Source: JBAYNW01 sp041678605 (GTDB lineage: Bacteria > Cyanobacteriota > Vampirovibrionia > Gastranaerophilales > Gastranaerophilaceae). Taken from it: a stretch of 64,000 nucleotides of DNA. A program made the translations under genes and the position numbers. The stretch is taken from the NCBI GenBank assembly GCA_041678605.1, contig JBAYNW010000001.1:1-64000 (forward strand), given 5' to 3'. The notes under the pieces were generated by a model that saw only the letters and a program-made list of their open reading frames with translations, did not search any database and was not told the origin of the DNA. Below, one piece after another: positions 24,197 through 33,694 of the stretch; position 1 is the first letter of the stretch; every line of letters begins with the position of its first letter.

Positions 24197-24874
24197 CTAC
24201 CAGAATGCTCTTGGCATGAAGCGTTTGTAAATCCAGACGTCTACATTGTCGTAGGTAAAATCAAAATCCGCCATAAGTTTTTCATCAACGCCGATTGCTC
24301 TAATCGGTATGTTGAGCTTTTTTGCTGCTTTTTTAACAATTTCATAACCTCTGATTATATCTTCTTTGGTGGTTTCGTCGCCGAAATGAGTGTTCGAGAT
24401 AATCCCTGAAAACTTTTTCCATACCCGCTTTTCAAGTCCCTGACTGAATTCAAAGTATTCAAGTATATTTTCGACAGAGGATGTTTCATATTTGGAGGCA
24501 TTTATTACAAGATAAATTTTTAAATCTTTTTCATTTTCAATGTTATTGATAATATCAAGAATATCAAGCCCTGATGCCCCGTACCCGACGTCAATAACAA
24601 TATCGCCTTTAGCACTAAGACAATTCATCTGCAGGGGTGTAACGTAGCTTCCTGCCTCTCCAAGCCCGAAATAATCAAGCTGGGTTATGACATTAATCCC
24701 GTTTTTCTCAAGTTCGCCGGCGAGCGGCCTTAGAGTATAAGCCGGTTCCACGGTATCTAAATCGACAAGCGTAATTTTTTTATGCTGAAGAGCAAACTGC
24801 CTCGCCCTGTTGATTGCTGTTTCTGATTTTCCGCTGGCGTATGCCCCTGCGTATACTTCGACTGTTCTTGACAT
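24197..24874 (-). CDS. P-loop NTPase of the MinD/ParA/CobB-like type
   Basis: This protein of about 225 residues has an atypical Walker A, GAYASGKSE (about 9-17), followed by ITLVDLDTVEPAYTLRPL, which looks like the DLDxxxPAxT switch of MinD/ArsA-type proteins. DIVIDVGYGASGLD is the Walker B-like strand and YLVINAS the guanine/adenine-side strand. It may be an ATP-dependent switch or cofactor enzyme, target unknown. ATG 24874 is preceded by GGGAGAGG. A TTG at 24889 would overlap that site. Confidence 0.65.
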   Translation of the reverse strand: MSRTVEVYAGAYASGKSETAINRARQFALQHKKITLVDLDTVEPAYTLRPLAGELEKNGINVITQLDYFGLGEAGSYVTPLQMNCLSAKGDIVIDVGYGASGLDILDIINNIENEKDLKIYLVINASKYETSSVENILEYFEFSQGLEKRVWKKFSGIISNTHFGDETTKEDIIRGYEIVKKAAKKLNIPIRAIGVDEKLMADFDFTYDNVDVWIYKRFMPRAFW

Positions 24875-24974
24875 GACCTCTCCCTGCAAATTCTATTCAA
24901 TCATAGCAAAAAAATAACATTTTTAACATAGTTATTCCCATTTTACTATGTTTTTGGTAGAATTAATTAGCGAT

Positions 24975-24998
24975 GTAGGGTGGGATTGCTATCCCGCC
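24975..24998. repeat. Small palindrome in the aspS leader
   Basis: GTAGGGTGGGATTGCTATCC then CGCC folds with GGGAT and ATCCC around TGCT. It is the same family as 3081-3102. It lies 22 bases before the aspS start and could hide or expose the start region. Confidence 0.65.
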
Positions 24999-25020
24999 AA
25001 TAAGACATAGAAAGAAAACA

Positions 25021-26796
25021 ATGATTAAAACAAAGTACAAAACAAGCAATTGCGGGGTATTAAACCTCAATAACTTAAACGAAGAATTTACGCTTTCGGG
25101 CTGGGCATCCTGCATCAGAGATTTGGGCGGAATTATTTTTGTGGAATTAAGAGACAGAAGCGGCTTTTTTCAATTGGTTTCAGATCCGCAGGTTAACCCG
25201 CAGGTTCACAAAACTTTTGAAAAATTAAAAACAGAATTTGTTGTTACGGTCAGGGGCAAAATCACCCGACGTCCCGAAGAAACTTACAACGAAAAACACG
25301 CCACCGGTCAGGTCGAAATGTATCCCGAGTTTATTGAAATCCTTTCCGAGGCTAAGGTTTTACCATTCGCACTTGAAGATGATAATGTATCGGAAGATAT
25401 AAGGTTAAAATACCGTTATCTTGATATAAGACGCGAAAAGACTTTGAACAACCTGATTTTGCGTCATAAAATTGTTACCGCTGCGAGAAATTACTTGAAC
25501 AAACAGGACTTTTTAGAGGTGGAAACACCGATTTTAATCAATACGACACCTGAAGGGGCAAGAGATTATTTGGTTCCTTCAAGGGTTCAGGAGGGCAAAT
25601 TTTATGCACTTCCGCAGTCACCTCAAATTTTCAAACAACTGCTGATGGTGGGAGGAATCGAAAAATACTACCAAATCGCAAAATGCTTTAGGGATGAGGA
25701 TTTGAGAGCTGACAGGCAGCCTGAATTCACTCAAATCGATCTGGAAATGTCTTTTGTCGAACAGCAGGATGTAATCGAGCTTGTCGAAGGGCTTTTGGTT
25801 GATACTTTTAAGGAAGCAGGTGTTGAGATTAAGCCTCCGTTTATCCAAATGACTTACAAAGAGGCAATGGAGCGTTTTGGCTCGGACAAGCCCGACACAC
25901 GTTTTGGACTGGAACTTTTTGACGTAACCGACATTATGCAAGCCTCGACTTTTGAGGCGTTCAAAGGCGTAATCGCCAACGGCGGGACAGTTAGAGCGAT
26001 TAAAATTCCCGGAATTGCAAATTACTCAAGAAAAGATATGGACGACGTAAGAAATTTAGCGATTTCTTTCGGTGCAAAAGGGCTTGCGTGGGTGACTTAT
26101 ATGGAAACAGGCGAAGTAAAATCACCTGTATTCAAGTTCTTAACGGAAGAGCAGATTGCCGAATTGCAGACACGCTCAGGTGCCGTCAAAGGCGATATCG
26201 TTTTCTTTGTGGCAGACAAACCGAACGTAGTTTTTGATGTTCTGGGAAGATTTAGGTTACATTTTGGTAAAAAGCTTGAAATGATTGACGAGAGTAGGCA
26301 CAATTTACTCTGGATTGTTGATTTTCCTATGTTTGAATACTCTGAAGAAGAGCAAAGATATATGGCGAAACACCATCCGTTCACGTCACCTAATTTGGAA
26401 GATATTGACAAAATGGAAACAGACCCTGCAAACTGCCGTTCAATCGCCTATGATATAATTTACAACGGGGCAGAGCTGGGTGGCGGAAGCGTCAGAATTC
26501 ACTCAAGCGAAGTACAGGAACGTGTATTTAAGGCGTTAGGATTTTCACAGGAGGAAGTCCAAAAGAAATTCGGATTTATGGTAAATGCTTTCAAATACGG
26601 AACACCTCCTCATGCCGGTCTGGCAATCGGCTTGGACAGGCTTGTGGCACTTCTGGCAAGAACAGAGTCCATTCGTGACGTGATTGCGTTCCCTAAAAAT
26701 TCAAGTGCCAAGTGTCTTATGACAGACGCACCCGCGGAAGCTTCCTTGCTTCAGATGAGAGAATTGCACCTGAAAAGCACTGTGACAAAACGTTGA
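25021..26796 (+). CDS. aspS: Aspartyl-tRNA synthetase
   Basis: This class IIb synthetase of 591 residues is bacterial length, with an N-terminal OB fold (FTLSGWASCIRDLGG), motif 2 (CFRDEDLRADRQPEFTQIDL, about 222-241), the GAD insertion domain and motif 3 (GLAIGLDRLVALLA, about 535-548). Many relatives with this layout are non-discriminating and also charge tRNA-Asn, which cannot be decided here. A composite repeat begins 9 bases after the stop. Confidence 0.97.
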   Translation: MIKTKYKTSNCGVLNLNNLNEEFTLSGWASCIRDLGGIIFVELRDRSGFFQLVSDPQVNPQVHKTFEKLKTEFVVTVRGKITRRPEETYNEKHATGQVEMYPEFIEILSEAKVLPFALEDDNVSEDIRLKYRYLDIRREKTLNNLILRHKIVTAARNYLNKQDFLEVETPILINTTPEGARDYLVPSRVQEGKFYALPQSPQIFKQLLMVGGIEKYYQIAKCFRDEDLRADRQPEFTQIDLEMSFVEQQDVIELVEGLLVDTFKEAGVEIKPPFIQMTYKEAMERFGSDKPDTRFGLELFDVTDIMQASTFEAFKGVIANGGTVRAIKIPGIANYSRKDMDDVRNLAISFGAKGLAWVTYMETGEVKSPVFKFLTEEQIAELQTRSGAVKGDIVFFVADKPNVVFDVLGRFRLHFGKKLEMIDESRHNLLWIVDFPMFEYSEEEQRYMAKHHPFTSPNLEDIDKMETDPANCRSIAYDIIYNGAELGGGSVRIHSSEVQERVFKALGFSQEEVQKKFGFMVNAFKYGTPPHAGLAIGLDRLVALLARTESIRDVIAFPKNSSAKCLMTDAPAEASLLQMRELHLKSTVTKR

Positions 26797-26804
26797 TTGG
26801 GGGT

Positions 26805-27030
26805 AAATGGGAAAGGGAAACAGGAAAAGGTGGAAACGGTGAGACGTGAGAGGTGAGACGTGAGAAGAGAAACGGGAAACGGGAAAGGAAATTGGGAATT
26901 GGGAATTGGGAATTGGTAATTGAACCGTTCGACCATTCAACCATTCAACCATTCAGCCTTTAAGCCTTTCGACTTATCAACTCCCTTAATCACTTCGTAA
27001 AAAGCCTTTCAACTGTTCAACCTTTCAACC
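26805..27030. repeat. Composite STRR-like block between aspS and ribF
   Basis: It runs GTGAGACGTGAGAGGTGAGA heptamers, then GAAACGGGAAACGGG, then AATTGGG/AATTGGT heptamers, CCATTCAA octamers and CTTCGTAAAAAGCC, ending in TTTCAACC units 7 bases before the ribF ATG. No Shine-Dalgarno is left between repeat and start codon. Confidence 0.85.
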
Positions 27031-27036
27031 AAGATT

Positions 27037-27936
27037 ATGCAAGTATTCAATGAAATAAATAAAAATAAAGGATTTTCTTTGGCGTTTGGATTTTTCGACG
27101 GGGTACATATCGGACATCAAGCGGTAATTAAGAGTGCTGTGAATTACGCAAAAAAAAATGGCTGTAAATCAGCTATAATAACATTTCAAGACCATCCTTG
27201 CTGTTTTTTCTACCACGTTAAGCCAAAATACCTTATAAGAAAGCACGACAAAATTAAATTTTTTGAAGATTTGGGCGTGGATTACCTCTATTTTCTTAAG
27301 TTTGACGAATATTTGGCGATGATGGACGCTTCCGAATATTTAAAAGACGTTATCATAAAAAACTTTGCCCCGTCGGCTATTTCAACGGGGTTTAACTATT
27401 TTTTCGGAGCAAAAAAATCAGGAGATGTTAATTATCTAAAAAAGATGCAGGAAGAATTAAATTACAAATATTTTGAAACTCCGCCTGTTCTCTACGATTC
27501 TGAGATTGTGAGCAGTACAAGAATTCGTGAGGATTTAACTTTGGGCAACGTGGAACTTGTAAATTCCATGCTGGGGTATGAATATTTTTTGGAAGAAACC
27601 GTTATTGAAGGCGAAAAACTCGGCGGTGAATTGGGATTCAAAACAGCTAACCTCGTTTACCCTGACAATCTTGTTGAAATCGGCCGCGGAGTTTACAAAG
27701 TCAGAGCAGAATATAACGGTAAAAGTTTTGATGCAATAGCCAATTACGGAATTCGCCCGACCATCGGGAATAAAGAAACTCCGATTTTGGAAGTTCATAT
27801 TCTAAATTTCGACAAAAATATTTACGGTGAAAAAATCAAAGTCACATTCCTAAAAAAAATCAGAGATGAGAAGAAATTCCATTCGCTTGACGAATTAAAA
27901 GAACAAATAAGACAAGATATTAGCTCAACAAAGTAG
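27037..27936 (+). CDS. ribF: Bifunctional riboflavin kinase / FAD synthetase
   Basis: It makes FMN and then FAD. The N-terminal nucleotidyltransferase half has FGFFDGVHIGHQAV (about 17-30, HxGH motif) and STGFNYFFGAKKSGD. The STRIREDL (about 157-164) and the kinase half follow with GEKLGGELGFKTANL (about 192-206), NYGIRPTIG and LEVHILNFDKNIYG. At 299 residues it is normal length. Its ATG lacks a visible Shine-Dalgarno because a repeat block abuts it. Confidence 0.95.
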   Translation: MQVFNEINKNKGFSLAFGFFDGVHIGHQAVIKSAVNYAKKNGCKSAIITFQDHPCCFFYHVKPKYLIRKHDKIKFFEDLGVDYLYFLKFDEYLAMMDASEYLKDVIIKNFAPSAISTGFNYFFGAKKSGDVNYLKKMQEELNYKYFETPPVLYDSEIVSSTRIREDLTLGNVELVNSMLGYEYFLEETVIEGEKLGGELGFKTANLVYPDNLVEIGRGVYKVRAEYNGKSFDAIANYGIRPTIGNKETPILEVHILNFDKNIYGEKIKVTFLKKIRDEKKFHSLDELKEQIRQDISSTK

Positions 27937-27972
27937 GTGGGCCGTCAAGCCCAAACAATATAGGGTAAAAAA

Positions 27973-28944
27973 ATGAAAGTCGTCATACTCGGTTCAGGTC
28001 AAATGTTAACAAATTTAATCGCAGGGTGCATGGATGCAGGCTGCAACATTGTTGGCGTTTTCAGGTATGAGAGGGTCAGATACCCACTAATAGACAGGCT
28101 TATTATTGATATCCTTAACCCGAGTAAAGAATACAACTACATAAAAGGCCACAAGTTATATGAAATCAAGGCACGGAGTGCAAATTCGGCAGAATTTAAA
28201 AAGGAAATCCTAAGGTTGAATGCCGATTTGATTTTGGTCGGAACCTGGGGAGAAAAAATTAAAAAAAGCATAATAGATTTGCCAAAATTTGCCACAATAA
28301 ACGTTCATCCTGCACTTTTGCCCAAATATCGCGGGCCAAACCCTTATCTGCAATCAATAAAACATCTGGAAAAAGAATCCGGCGTTACATTTCATCTTAT
28401 GGATGAAAATTTCGACACAGGTGCAATTTTGCTCCAAAAAATCGTTAAAATCGAACCGGCCGATACAGGAAAAGAATTACGTGATAAAACGGCAACCGCC
28501 GCCAGAGAAGGTGTTTGCGAGCTTATTAACAACCTTGATACAGAAATTATAATTCCAATCCCTCAAGATGAAAAACATTCAAGTTATTTCCCTCAAATAA
28601 CAGAAAACGACGTTATGCTTGATTTTTCCAAGTCGGCAGAGGAAGTTTCAGCTCATATCAGGGGGTTTCACCCATGGTATAAATGTTATTTTGCCTATAA
28701 TAAGCAGTTTTTCACCCCAAATCCTTATGAATTGGAAATAATATCGAAATCTTCTCATGTCTCGCATCTCACCTCTCACTCAGCCATTGTCGCAAAATCT
28801 GCAAAAGACAATTCAATAACCGTCTTATGTGGGGACGGGAAGCTTTTAAAAATGAATGACGTAAGATTATACGGGTTCTTAAACCGATTTTTCACCAAAT
28901 TTTACATAAGGCACATAGTAAAAAACTCAAGCAAGGTCTGTTAA
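27973..28944 (+). CDS. Methionyl-tRNA formyltransferase-like protein
   Basis: It transfers formyl from 10-formyl-THF. The formyltransferase site is complete: INVHPALLPKYRG (about 107-119, with N108 and H110) and MDENFDTGAIL (about 141-151, catalytic Asp). The C-terminal FPQITENDVMLDFSKSA linker is Fmt-like. The text PNPY after YRG replaces the usual AAPI of Fmt, so it could be a paralogue acting on another amine. A repeat-derived piece (SKSSHVSHLTSHS, about 261-273) sits in the C-terminal domain. Its end overlaps the convergent APC gene by 18 bases. Confidence 0.75.
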   Translation: MKVVILGSGQMLTNLIAGCMDAGCNIVGVFRYERVRYPLIDRLIIDILNPSKEYNYIKGHKLYEIKARSANSAEFKKEILRLNADLILVGTWGEKIKKSIIDLPKFATINVHPALLPKYRGPNPYLQSIKHLEKESGVTFHLMDENFDTGAILLQKIVKIEPADTGKELRDKTATAAREGVCELINNLDTEIIIPIPQDEKHSSYFPQITENDVMLDFSKSAEEVSAHIRGFHPWYKCYFAYNKQFFTPNPYELEIISKSSHVSHLTSHSAIVAKSAKDNSITVLCGDGKLLKMNDVRLYGFLNRFFTKFYIRHIVKNSSKVC

Positions 28945-30534
28945 ATCAGGAATATTCGCCTTTGCTTTAATTTCTTTTACTTTATTTGCCATCTTAATTT
29001 TTTTATTTTCCAATTCTCTTTGTTTTCTGTAGCCGTAAACAACATAAATAAGCAGTCCTATCAGCAGCCAGAGCGGGAAAAGAAGCGAAGATGTTTTAAG
29101 CCTTCCCATTGAATAAATCATAAGTCCGCTGCAGGTCAATATTCCCAATATCGGGAAAAGCGGTGAAAACGGCACCCTAAATGGTCTGTGTCTGTCAGGG
29201 TCGGTTTTTCTCAAGACCAAAATGGCCGCACAAACAATTATAAACGAAGTAAATGTTCCGAAATTGCAAAGTTCTGCGGAAATATTTATATCCATAAATA
29301 ATGACCCGACAATGACTATAAGCCCTGCGAGCCATGTTAAAATATGCGGGGTTCTGAATTTCCTGTGAATTTGTTTCATTGATTTAGGCAAAAATCCGTC
29401 CCTGCTCATTGCATAGAGAATTCTGGTTGTACCCAATTGATAAATCAGCAAAACAGAAGTCAGACCCGCCAATGCCCCGACCGAGATAAAGCCCGCAAGC
29501 CTGTTTTGGCCTACTACTCTCATCGCATGAGCAATCGGGGCTTGAAAATCTATCTGGCTGTAAGGCATCATTCCTGTTAAAACCAGTGCCACAACAATGT
29601 AGAGAATTGTGCAGATAACCAGAGTTCCGATAATCCCTATAGGCAAATCTCTTTGAGGGTTTTTTGTTTCCTCCGCAGTGGTCGAAATTGCATCAAAACC
29701 TATGTAGGCAAAGAAAATTAAAAATGCACCCATAAATATACCATCAAATCCGTTAGGGGCGAAAGGAACCCAGTTTTCGGGTTTTACATAAAATATTCCG
29801 ACCGCAACGAAAGAGAAAATTATCAAAAGGTTTATTGCAACCATAACGCCTGCAAGTCTTGTTGATTCCTTAACCCCTCTCACCAAAATCGCTGTTATAA
29901 ATATTACAATCAATATGGCGGGGATATTTACTGAAATCGGGATACCCAAAATGTGCGGAATAACAATATTCGGGTCTAAATGTTCTCTTTGGCAGATAAT
30001 TGTCGCCGAACGGTAATCATTTATAAGCCATATAGGCGGATTTACCACCCATGAAGGCAAGATGTGCGAAAAACCTTTGAGCAGCTGAAATAAATACCCC
30101 GTCCATGCACTTGCAACGGTAATATTTCCGATAGCATATTCAAGCATCAAAATCCAGCCGACCATCCATGCCATAAATTCACCCATGGTTGCAAAAGTAT
30201 ATGTGTAAGCACTTCCGGCAACAGGAATCATTGACGCAAATTCAGAGTAACAGAGTGCCGCAAACACACAGGCAACAGCGGCAAAAATCATTGAAATAAC
30301 AAGTGCCGGACCGGCACCTACGCCCTCAGGTCCTCCTTGAGCGGCTATGCCGACGATAGTAAAAATTCCCGTCCCGACAACAGCACCAATTCCCAAAATT
30401 ATTAAATCCCAAACAGTTAGGGTTTTGCTCAACTCAGATTTTTGTCCTTCTGCAATTAATTCATCAGGGCTTTTTATTTTAAACAATTTTGAGGATAAAT
30501 CCTTCAGCTTAATTAATAACGGGTTGTTGTTCAT
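28927..30534 (-). CDS. APC-family amino acid permease (copy 2)
   Basis: This 535-residue protein has about 12-14 membrane segments. Typical blocks are LIILGIGAVVGTGIF (TM1), FAALCYSEFASMIPVAGSAY (TM3) and FFAYIGFDAISTTAEETKNP (TM6), matching the cationic amino acid transporter branch. It is closely similar along its full length to the next permease, from which it differs mainly in loops, so the pair is a tandem duplication. The start overlaps the upstream permease by 26 bases. Substrate unknown. Confidence 0.88.
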   Translation of the reverse strand: MNNNPLLIKLKDLSSKLFKIKSPDELIAEGQKSELSKTLTVWDLIILGIGAVVGTGIFTIVGIAAQGGPEGVGAGPALVISMIFAAVACVFAALCYSEFASMIPVAGSAYTYTFATMGEFMAWMVGWILMLEYAIGNITVASAWTGYLFQLLKGFSHILPSWVVNPPIWLINDYRSATIICQREHLDPNIVIPHILGIPISVNIPAILIVIFITAILVRGVKESTRLAGVMVAINLLIIFSFVAVGIFYVKPENWVPFAPNGFDGIFMGAFLIFFAYIGFDAISTTAEETKNPQRDLPIGIIGTLVICTILYIVVALVLTGMMPYSQIDFQAPIAHAMRVVGQNRLAGFISVGALAGLTSVLLIYQLGTTRILYAMSRDGFLPKSMKQIHRKFRTPHILTWLAGLIVIVGSLFMDINISAELCNFGTFTSFIIVCAAILVLRKTDPDRHRPFRVPFSPLFPILGILTCSGLMIYSMGRLKTSSLLFPLWLLIGLLIYVVYGYRKQRELENKKIKMANKVKEIKAKANIPDLTDLA

Positions 30535-32116
30535 GAATACCTATTTCTTTTTCTTTTTCAAGTTTGGTCATTTCGGCTTTTCTATTCTTTTTGTAGCCAT
30601 AGTGAAAATATATTAATGCCCCGAGTCCAATCCAAATTGGGAATAAAATGGCCGACGTAGTTAAAAACTGCATTGAATAAAGCATTAACCCGCCGCAGCA
30701 AACTATCCCGAGGATAGGAAAGAGTGGCGAAAACGGCACTCTGAAAGGCCTATGTCTATCAGGGTCAGTCTTCCTGAGAATCAAAACTGCCACACAAACA
30801 ATTATAAACGAAGCAAATGTTCCAAAGTTGCATAACTCTGCCGCAACATTCAAATCCAGTGTCAAAACCCCGATTATACAAATAATTCCGACAACCCATG
30901 TCAAAATATGCGGGGTGTGAAATTTTGGATGAAGTTTTTGAAGCCTTTTAGGAAGAAAATTATCTCTGCTCATAGCATACAAAATTCTCGTCGCAGCCAA
31001 CTGCAAAACCAAAAGAACAGAGGTCAGACCGGCCAAAGAGCCTATTGAGATAAGCCCCGCTGCCCAGTTTTGTCCGGCAACATCCATAACGTAAGCCAAA
31101 GGTGCTTTCAAAAATCCGGCTGGAATAATTCCCCCGCTTGTTGACTGCATCCCGGTGAGAACCAGTGCAACCAGAACATAAACGATTGTCGTAACAACCA
31201 GCGAACCAATAATCCCTATCGGCAAATCTTTTTGAGGGTTTTTACATTCTTCGGCAGTGGTTGAAAGTGCATCAAAACCTATGTATGCAAAGAAAATTAT
31301 AAACGCACCCATAAACACGCCCTGAAATCCGTTAGGGGCGAAAGGTGCCCAGTTTCCGGGTTTCACGAAAAACGCTCCGACAACTACAAACAAGGCAATT
31401 ACGGCAAGCTTTATAATAACCATAAATCCCGCCATTTTGGTAGAATCTTTGGTCCCTTTAATTAAAATCATTGTGATTGCAAGAACAATAAAAATTGCAG
31501 GCAAATTGACACAAAATTGAATACCATGAAAGGAAGGAATAACAGTACTCGGGTCCAAACCGCTATCAGTTAAGGTTTTTGTCGCCGTTCTCAAATCATT
31601 TACCAGCCAAACAGGCGGATTTGAAGCCCAATGGGGAAGAAAATGTTCAAACCCTTTTAAAAGCTGAATTAAATTATTTGACCATGCACAAGCTACCGCA
31701 ATATATCCGATAGCGTATTCAAGCATTAGTATCCACCCAATCATCCATGCGGCGAATTCGCCCAAAGTTGCGAAAGTATAGGTGTAAGCCCCGCCTGCAA
31801 CAGGAATCATTGCCGCAAATTCCGAATAACAAAGTGCTGAAAATACACACACAAAAGCGGCTACAACCATTGAAACCATAAGAGCAGGTCCTGCTCCAAC
31901 ACTTTCAGGCCCGCCGGCGGCGGCAATTCCGACAACAGCAAAAATTCCGGAGCCTATAATGGCACCAATTCCAAGGATTATTAAATCCCATACGCCCAAC
32001 GTTTTTTCAAGCCCTTCTTTTTTGGCATCGGCAAGCATATCATCGGGGTTTTTTGTCTTGACTAAATTTCTCAAAAATTGTTTTGATAAATTAGCTCTAT
32101 GTGCATTTTTTGTCAT
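30509..32116 (-). CDS. APC-family amino acid permease (copy 1)
   Basis: This protein is the same length (535 residues) and fold as its downstream twin: LIILGIGAIIGSGIF, FSALCYSEFAAMIPVAGGAY and FFAYIGFDALSTTAEECKNP. A small insertion (QSTSGGIIPAGFL) lies in the loop after the VLTGM helix. It starts 4 bases after the glyQ stop, so it is probably expressed with the synthetase subunit. Coupling of amino acid uptake with tRNA charging is an attractive inference. Confidence 0.88.
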   Translation of the reverse strand: MTKNAHRANLSKQFLRNLVKTKNPDDMLADAKKEGLEKTLGVWDLIILGIGAIIGSGIFAVVGIAAAGGPESVGAGPALMVSMVVAAFVCVFSALCYSEFAAMIPVAGGAYTYTFATLGEFAAWMIGWILMLEYAIGYIAVACAWSNNLIQLLKGFEHFLPHWASNPPVWLVNDLRTATKTLTDSGLDPSTVIPSFHGIQFCVNLPAIFIVLAITMILIKGTKDSTKMAGFMVIIKLAVIALFVVVGAFFVKPGNWAPFAPNGFQGVFMGAFIIFFAYIGFDALSTTAEECKNPQKDLPIGIIGSLVVTTIVYVLVALVLTGMQSTSGGIIPAGFLKAPLAYVMDVAGQNWAAGLISIGSLAGLTSVLLVLQLAATRILYAMSRDNFLPKRLQKLHPKFHTPHILTWVVGIICIIGVLTLDLNVAAELCNFGTFASFIIVCVAVLILRKTDPDRHRPFRVPFSPLFPILGIVCCGGLMLYSMQFLTTSAILFPIWIGLGALIYFHYGYKKNRKAEMTKLEKEKEIGIHEQQPVIN

Positions 32117-32120
32117 CTGG

Positions 32121-33020
32121 TTATATTCCGGCCTTTTCTAATTTACGACAGAGAGGAAATCCTAGTTTTTCCCTCTGCTCCACGTATAATCTAGCTACGG
32201 CAGCTGCCATAGTCCTAATTCTGTTTATAAAATTTATTCTTTCATCCTTGCTTATAACCCCTCTTGCGTCGAGCAAATTGAAGGTGTGCGAGCATTTCAA
32301 AACGTAATCATAAGCAGGCAAGACCAACTTCTCGTTAATACAATTGTCAACTTCTTTCTGATATAAGTCAAACATCTTGAATAATGAATCGGCAGATGAA
32401 ACCTCAAAATTGTATTTGGACTGTTCAATTTCATTTTGCAAATAAATTTCGCCGTATTTTAATTCTTTATTCCATAAAACGTCGTAGACCGAGTTTACAT
32501 TTTGCAAATACATCGCAATTCTTTCCAGCCCATAGGTCAATTCCAGTGCCACAGGACGAATTTCAAGCCCGCCTACCTGCTGAAAGTAAGTAAATTGAGT
32601 AATTTCCATCCCGTCAAGCCAAACTTCCCAGCCAACACCTGCCGCACCCAGAGTCGGAGATTCCCAGTTATCTTCAACAAATCTTACGTCATGTTTGGAC
32701 AGATTAATCCCCATAGCTTCCAAGCTTTTCAAATAAAGCTCCTGAGCGTTATCGGGAGATGGTTTTAAGATAACCTGATATTGAAAATAATGCCCCAATC
32801 TGTTTGGATTTTCTCCATATCTTGCGTCAGTCGGGCGTCTGCAAGGTTCAACCATTGCAGTATTCCACGGCTCAGGACCCAGAGAACGCAAAAAAGTTGC
32901 GGGATTCATTGTAGAAGCACCTTTTTCGATATCATAAGGCTGCTGGATTATACAACCGTAATCCGACCAGAATTTGGACAAATTTAATATTAATTCCTGA
33001 AAAGTAAGTGCTTGAGTCAT
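32121..33020 (-). CDS. glyQ: Glycyl-tRNA synthetase alpha subunit
   Basis: This is the catalytic class II subunit of the alpha2beta2 enzyme, 299 residues. Its blocks are the N-terminal ILNLSKFWSDYGCIIQQPYD, the glycine/ATP region AMVEPCRRPTDARYGENPNR (about 54-73), motif 2/3 LGAAGVGWEVWLDGMEITQF and LELTYGLERIAMYLQ. glyS (beta subunit) is usually next to it but is not in this window. Two APC permeases follow instead. Confidence 0.96.
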   Translation of the reverse strand: MTQALTFQELILNLSKFWSDYGCIIQQPYDIEKGASTMNPATFLRSLGPEPWNTAMVEPCRRPTDARYGENPNRLGHYFQYQVILKPSPDNAQELYLKSLEAMGINLSKHDVRFVEDNWESPTLGAAGVGWEVWLDGMEITQFTYFQQVGGLEIRPVALELTYGLERIAMYLQNVNSVYDVLWNKELKYGEIYLQNEIEQSKYNFEVSSADSLFKMFDLYQKEVDNCINEKLVLPAYDYVLKCSHTFNLLDARGVISKDERINFINRIRTMAAAVARLYVEQREKLGFPLCRKLEKAGI

Positions 33021-33128
33021 TTTTTATCCCAACTAACGTAGATTGTACACCCTTTTTTTAAGTCGCTGTACTATTATAATAGTAACAATTAAAAAAAGCA
33101 ATAAAATAGACTAAAAATATTAACTTAT

Positions 33129-33158
33129 TTGACATTGTTTTGGTATAATTGATATTAT
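33129..33158 (+). promoter_or_regulatory. Promoter of the P-loop kinase gene
   Basis: TTGACA (33129-33134), an 18-bp spacer and TATTAT (33153-33158). The ATG at 33179 with GGGAG seven bases upstream gives a short leader. Confidence 0.65.
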
Positions 33159-33178
33159 TTAGTAATCGGGAGCTAAAA

Positions 33179-33694
33179 ATGGCAGAAAAAATAATTATAT
33201 TTTCAGGCAAGCAATATTCAGGCAAAGATACGGTTGCGAGGTTTTTACTTAAACAAATGCCCGATTACAAGCGTTTTGCTATGGGCGATGTGATAAAGCT
33301 TGAATATGGGAAGCAAAAAGGTCTGACATACGAGGAAATCGAGAAAAATAAACCTGTTTATCGTCAGGATTTAATAGATTTGGGCAATTGGGGCAGAAGT
33401 GTCGACCCTGATTACTGGCTCAAAAAAATTATTTCCCAACCCGGAAAAATTATTGTAACGGATGTTCGTGTTTGGCATGAATACGAGATTTTCAAAGCTG
33501 CCGGAGCAATTGCGATAAGGGTTGAAGCTTCCCGTGAAGTTAGGGCAAAAAGAGGTGAGCTTATTGGGGAAAACGATGTAACCGAGATAGGCTTGGATAA
33601 AATAAAAGATTGGGATTATGTGATTGAAAATAATTCTGATTATGAGAGTTTGAAGAAAAAGTCACTGGAATTGGCTGAAGGGTTGAAGGGTTGA
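33179..33694 (+). CDS. P-loop kinase of the dNMP kinase / phosphomevalonate kinase fold
   Basis: This 171-residue protein has a Walker A at the N-terminus (FSGKQYSGKDTVARFL, about 8-23) and a LID-type arginine cluster (REVRAKRGEL). VRVWHEYEIFKAAGA and the final WDYVIENNSDYESL are typical of small nucleotide-kinase-like proteins. Substrate not decided. ATG 33179 has GGGAG at good spacing. The last codons and the stop (GLKG, TGA) are written by the TTGAAGGG repeat units of the block that follows, so the original C-terminus may have been cut. Confidence 0.75.
   Translation: MAEKIIIFSGKQYSGKDTVARFLLKQMPDYKRFAMGDVIKLEYGKQKGLTYEEIEKNKPVYRQDLIDLGNWGRSVDPDYWLKKIISQPGKIIVTDVRVWHEYEIFKAAGAIAIRVEASREVRAKRGELIGENDVTEIGLDKIKDWDYVIENNSDYESLKKKSLELAEGLKG

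Noticed and set aside
26701..26952. Several overlapping minus-strand frames behind aspS, and similar frames at 57499-57825, 60350-60770 and 52842-53066
   Set aside because: All are low-complexity translations of heptamer/octamer repeats (INSQFPIPNSQF-type, LNHFVKSLS-type).
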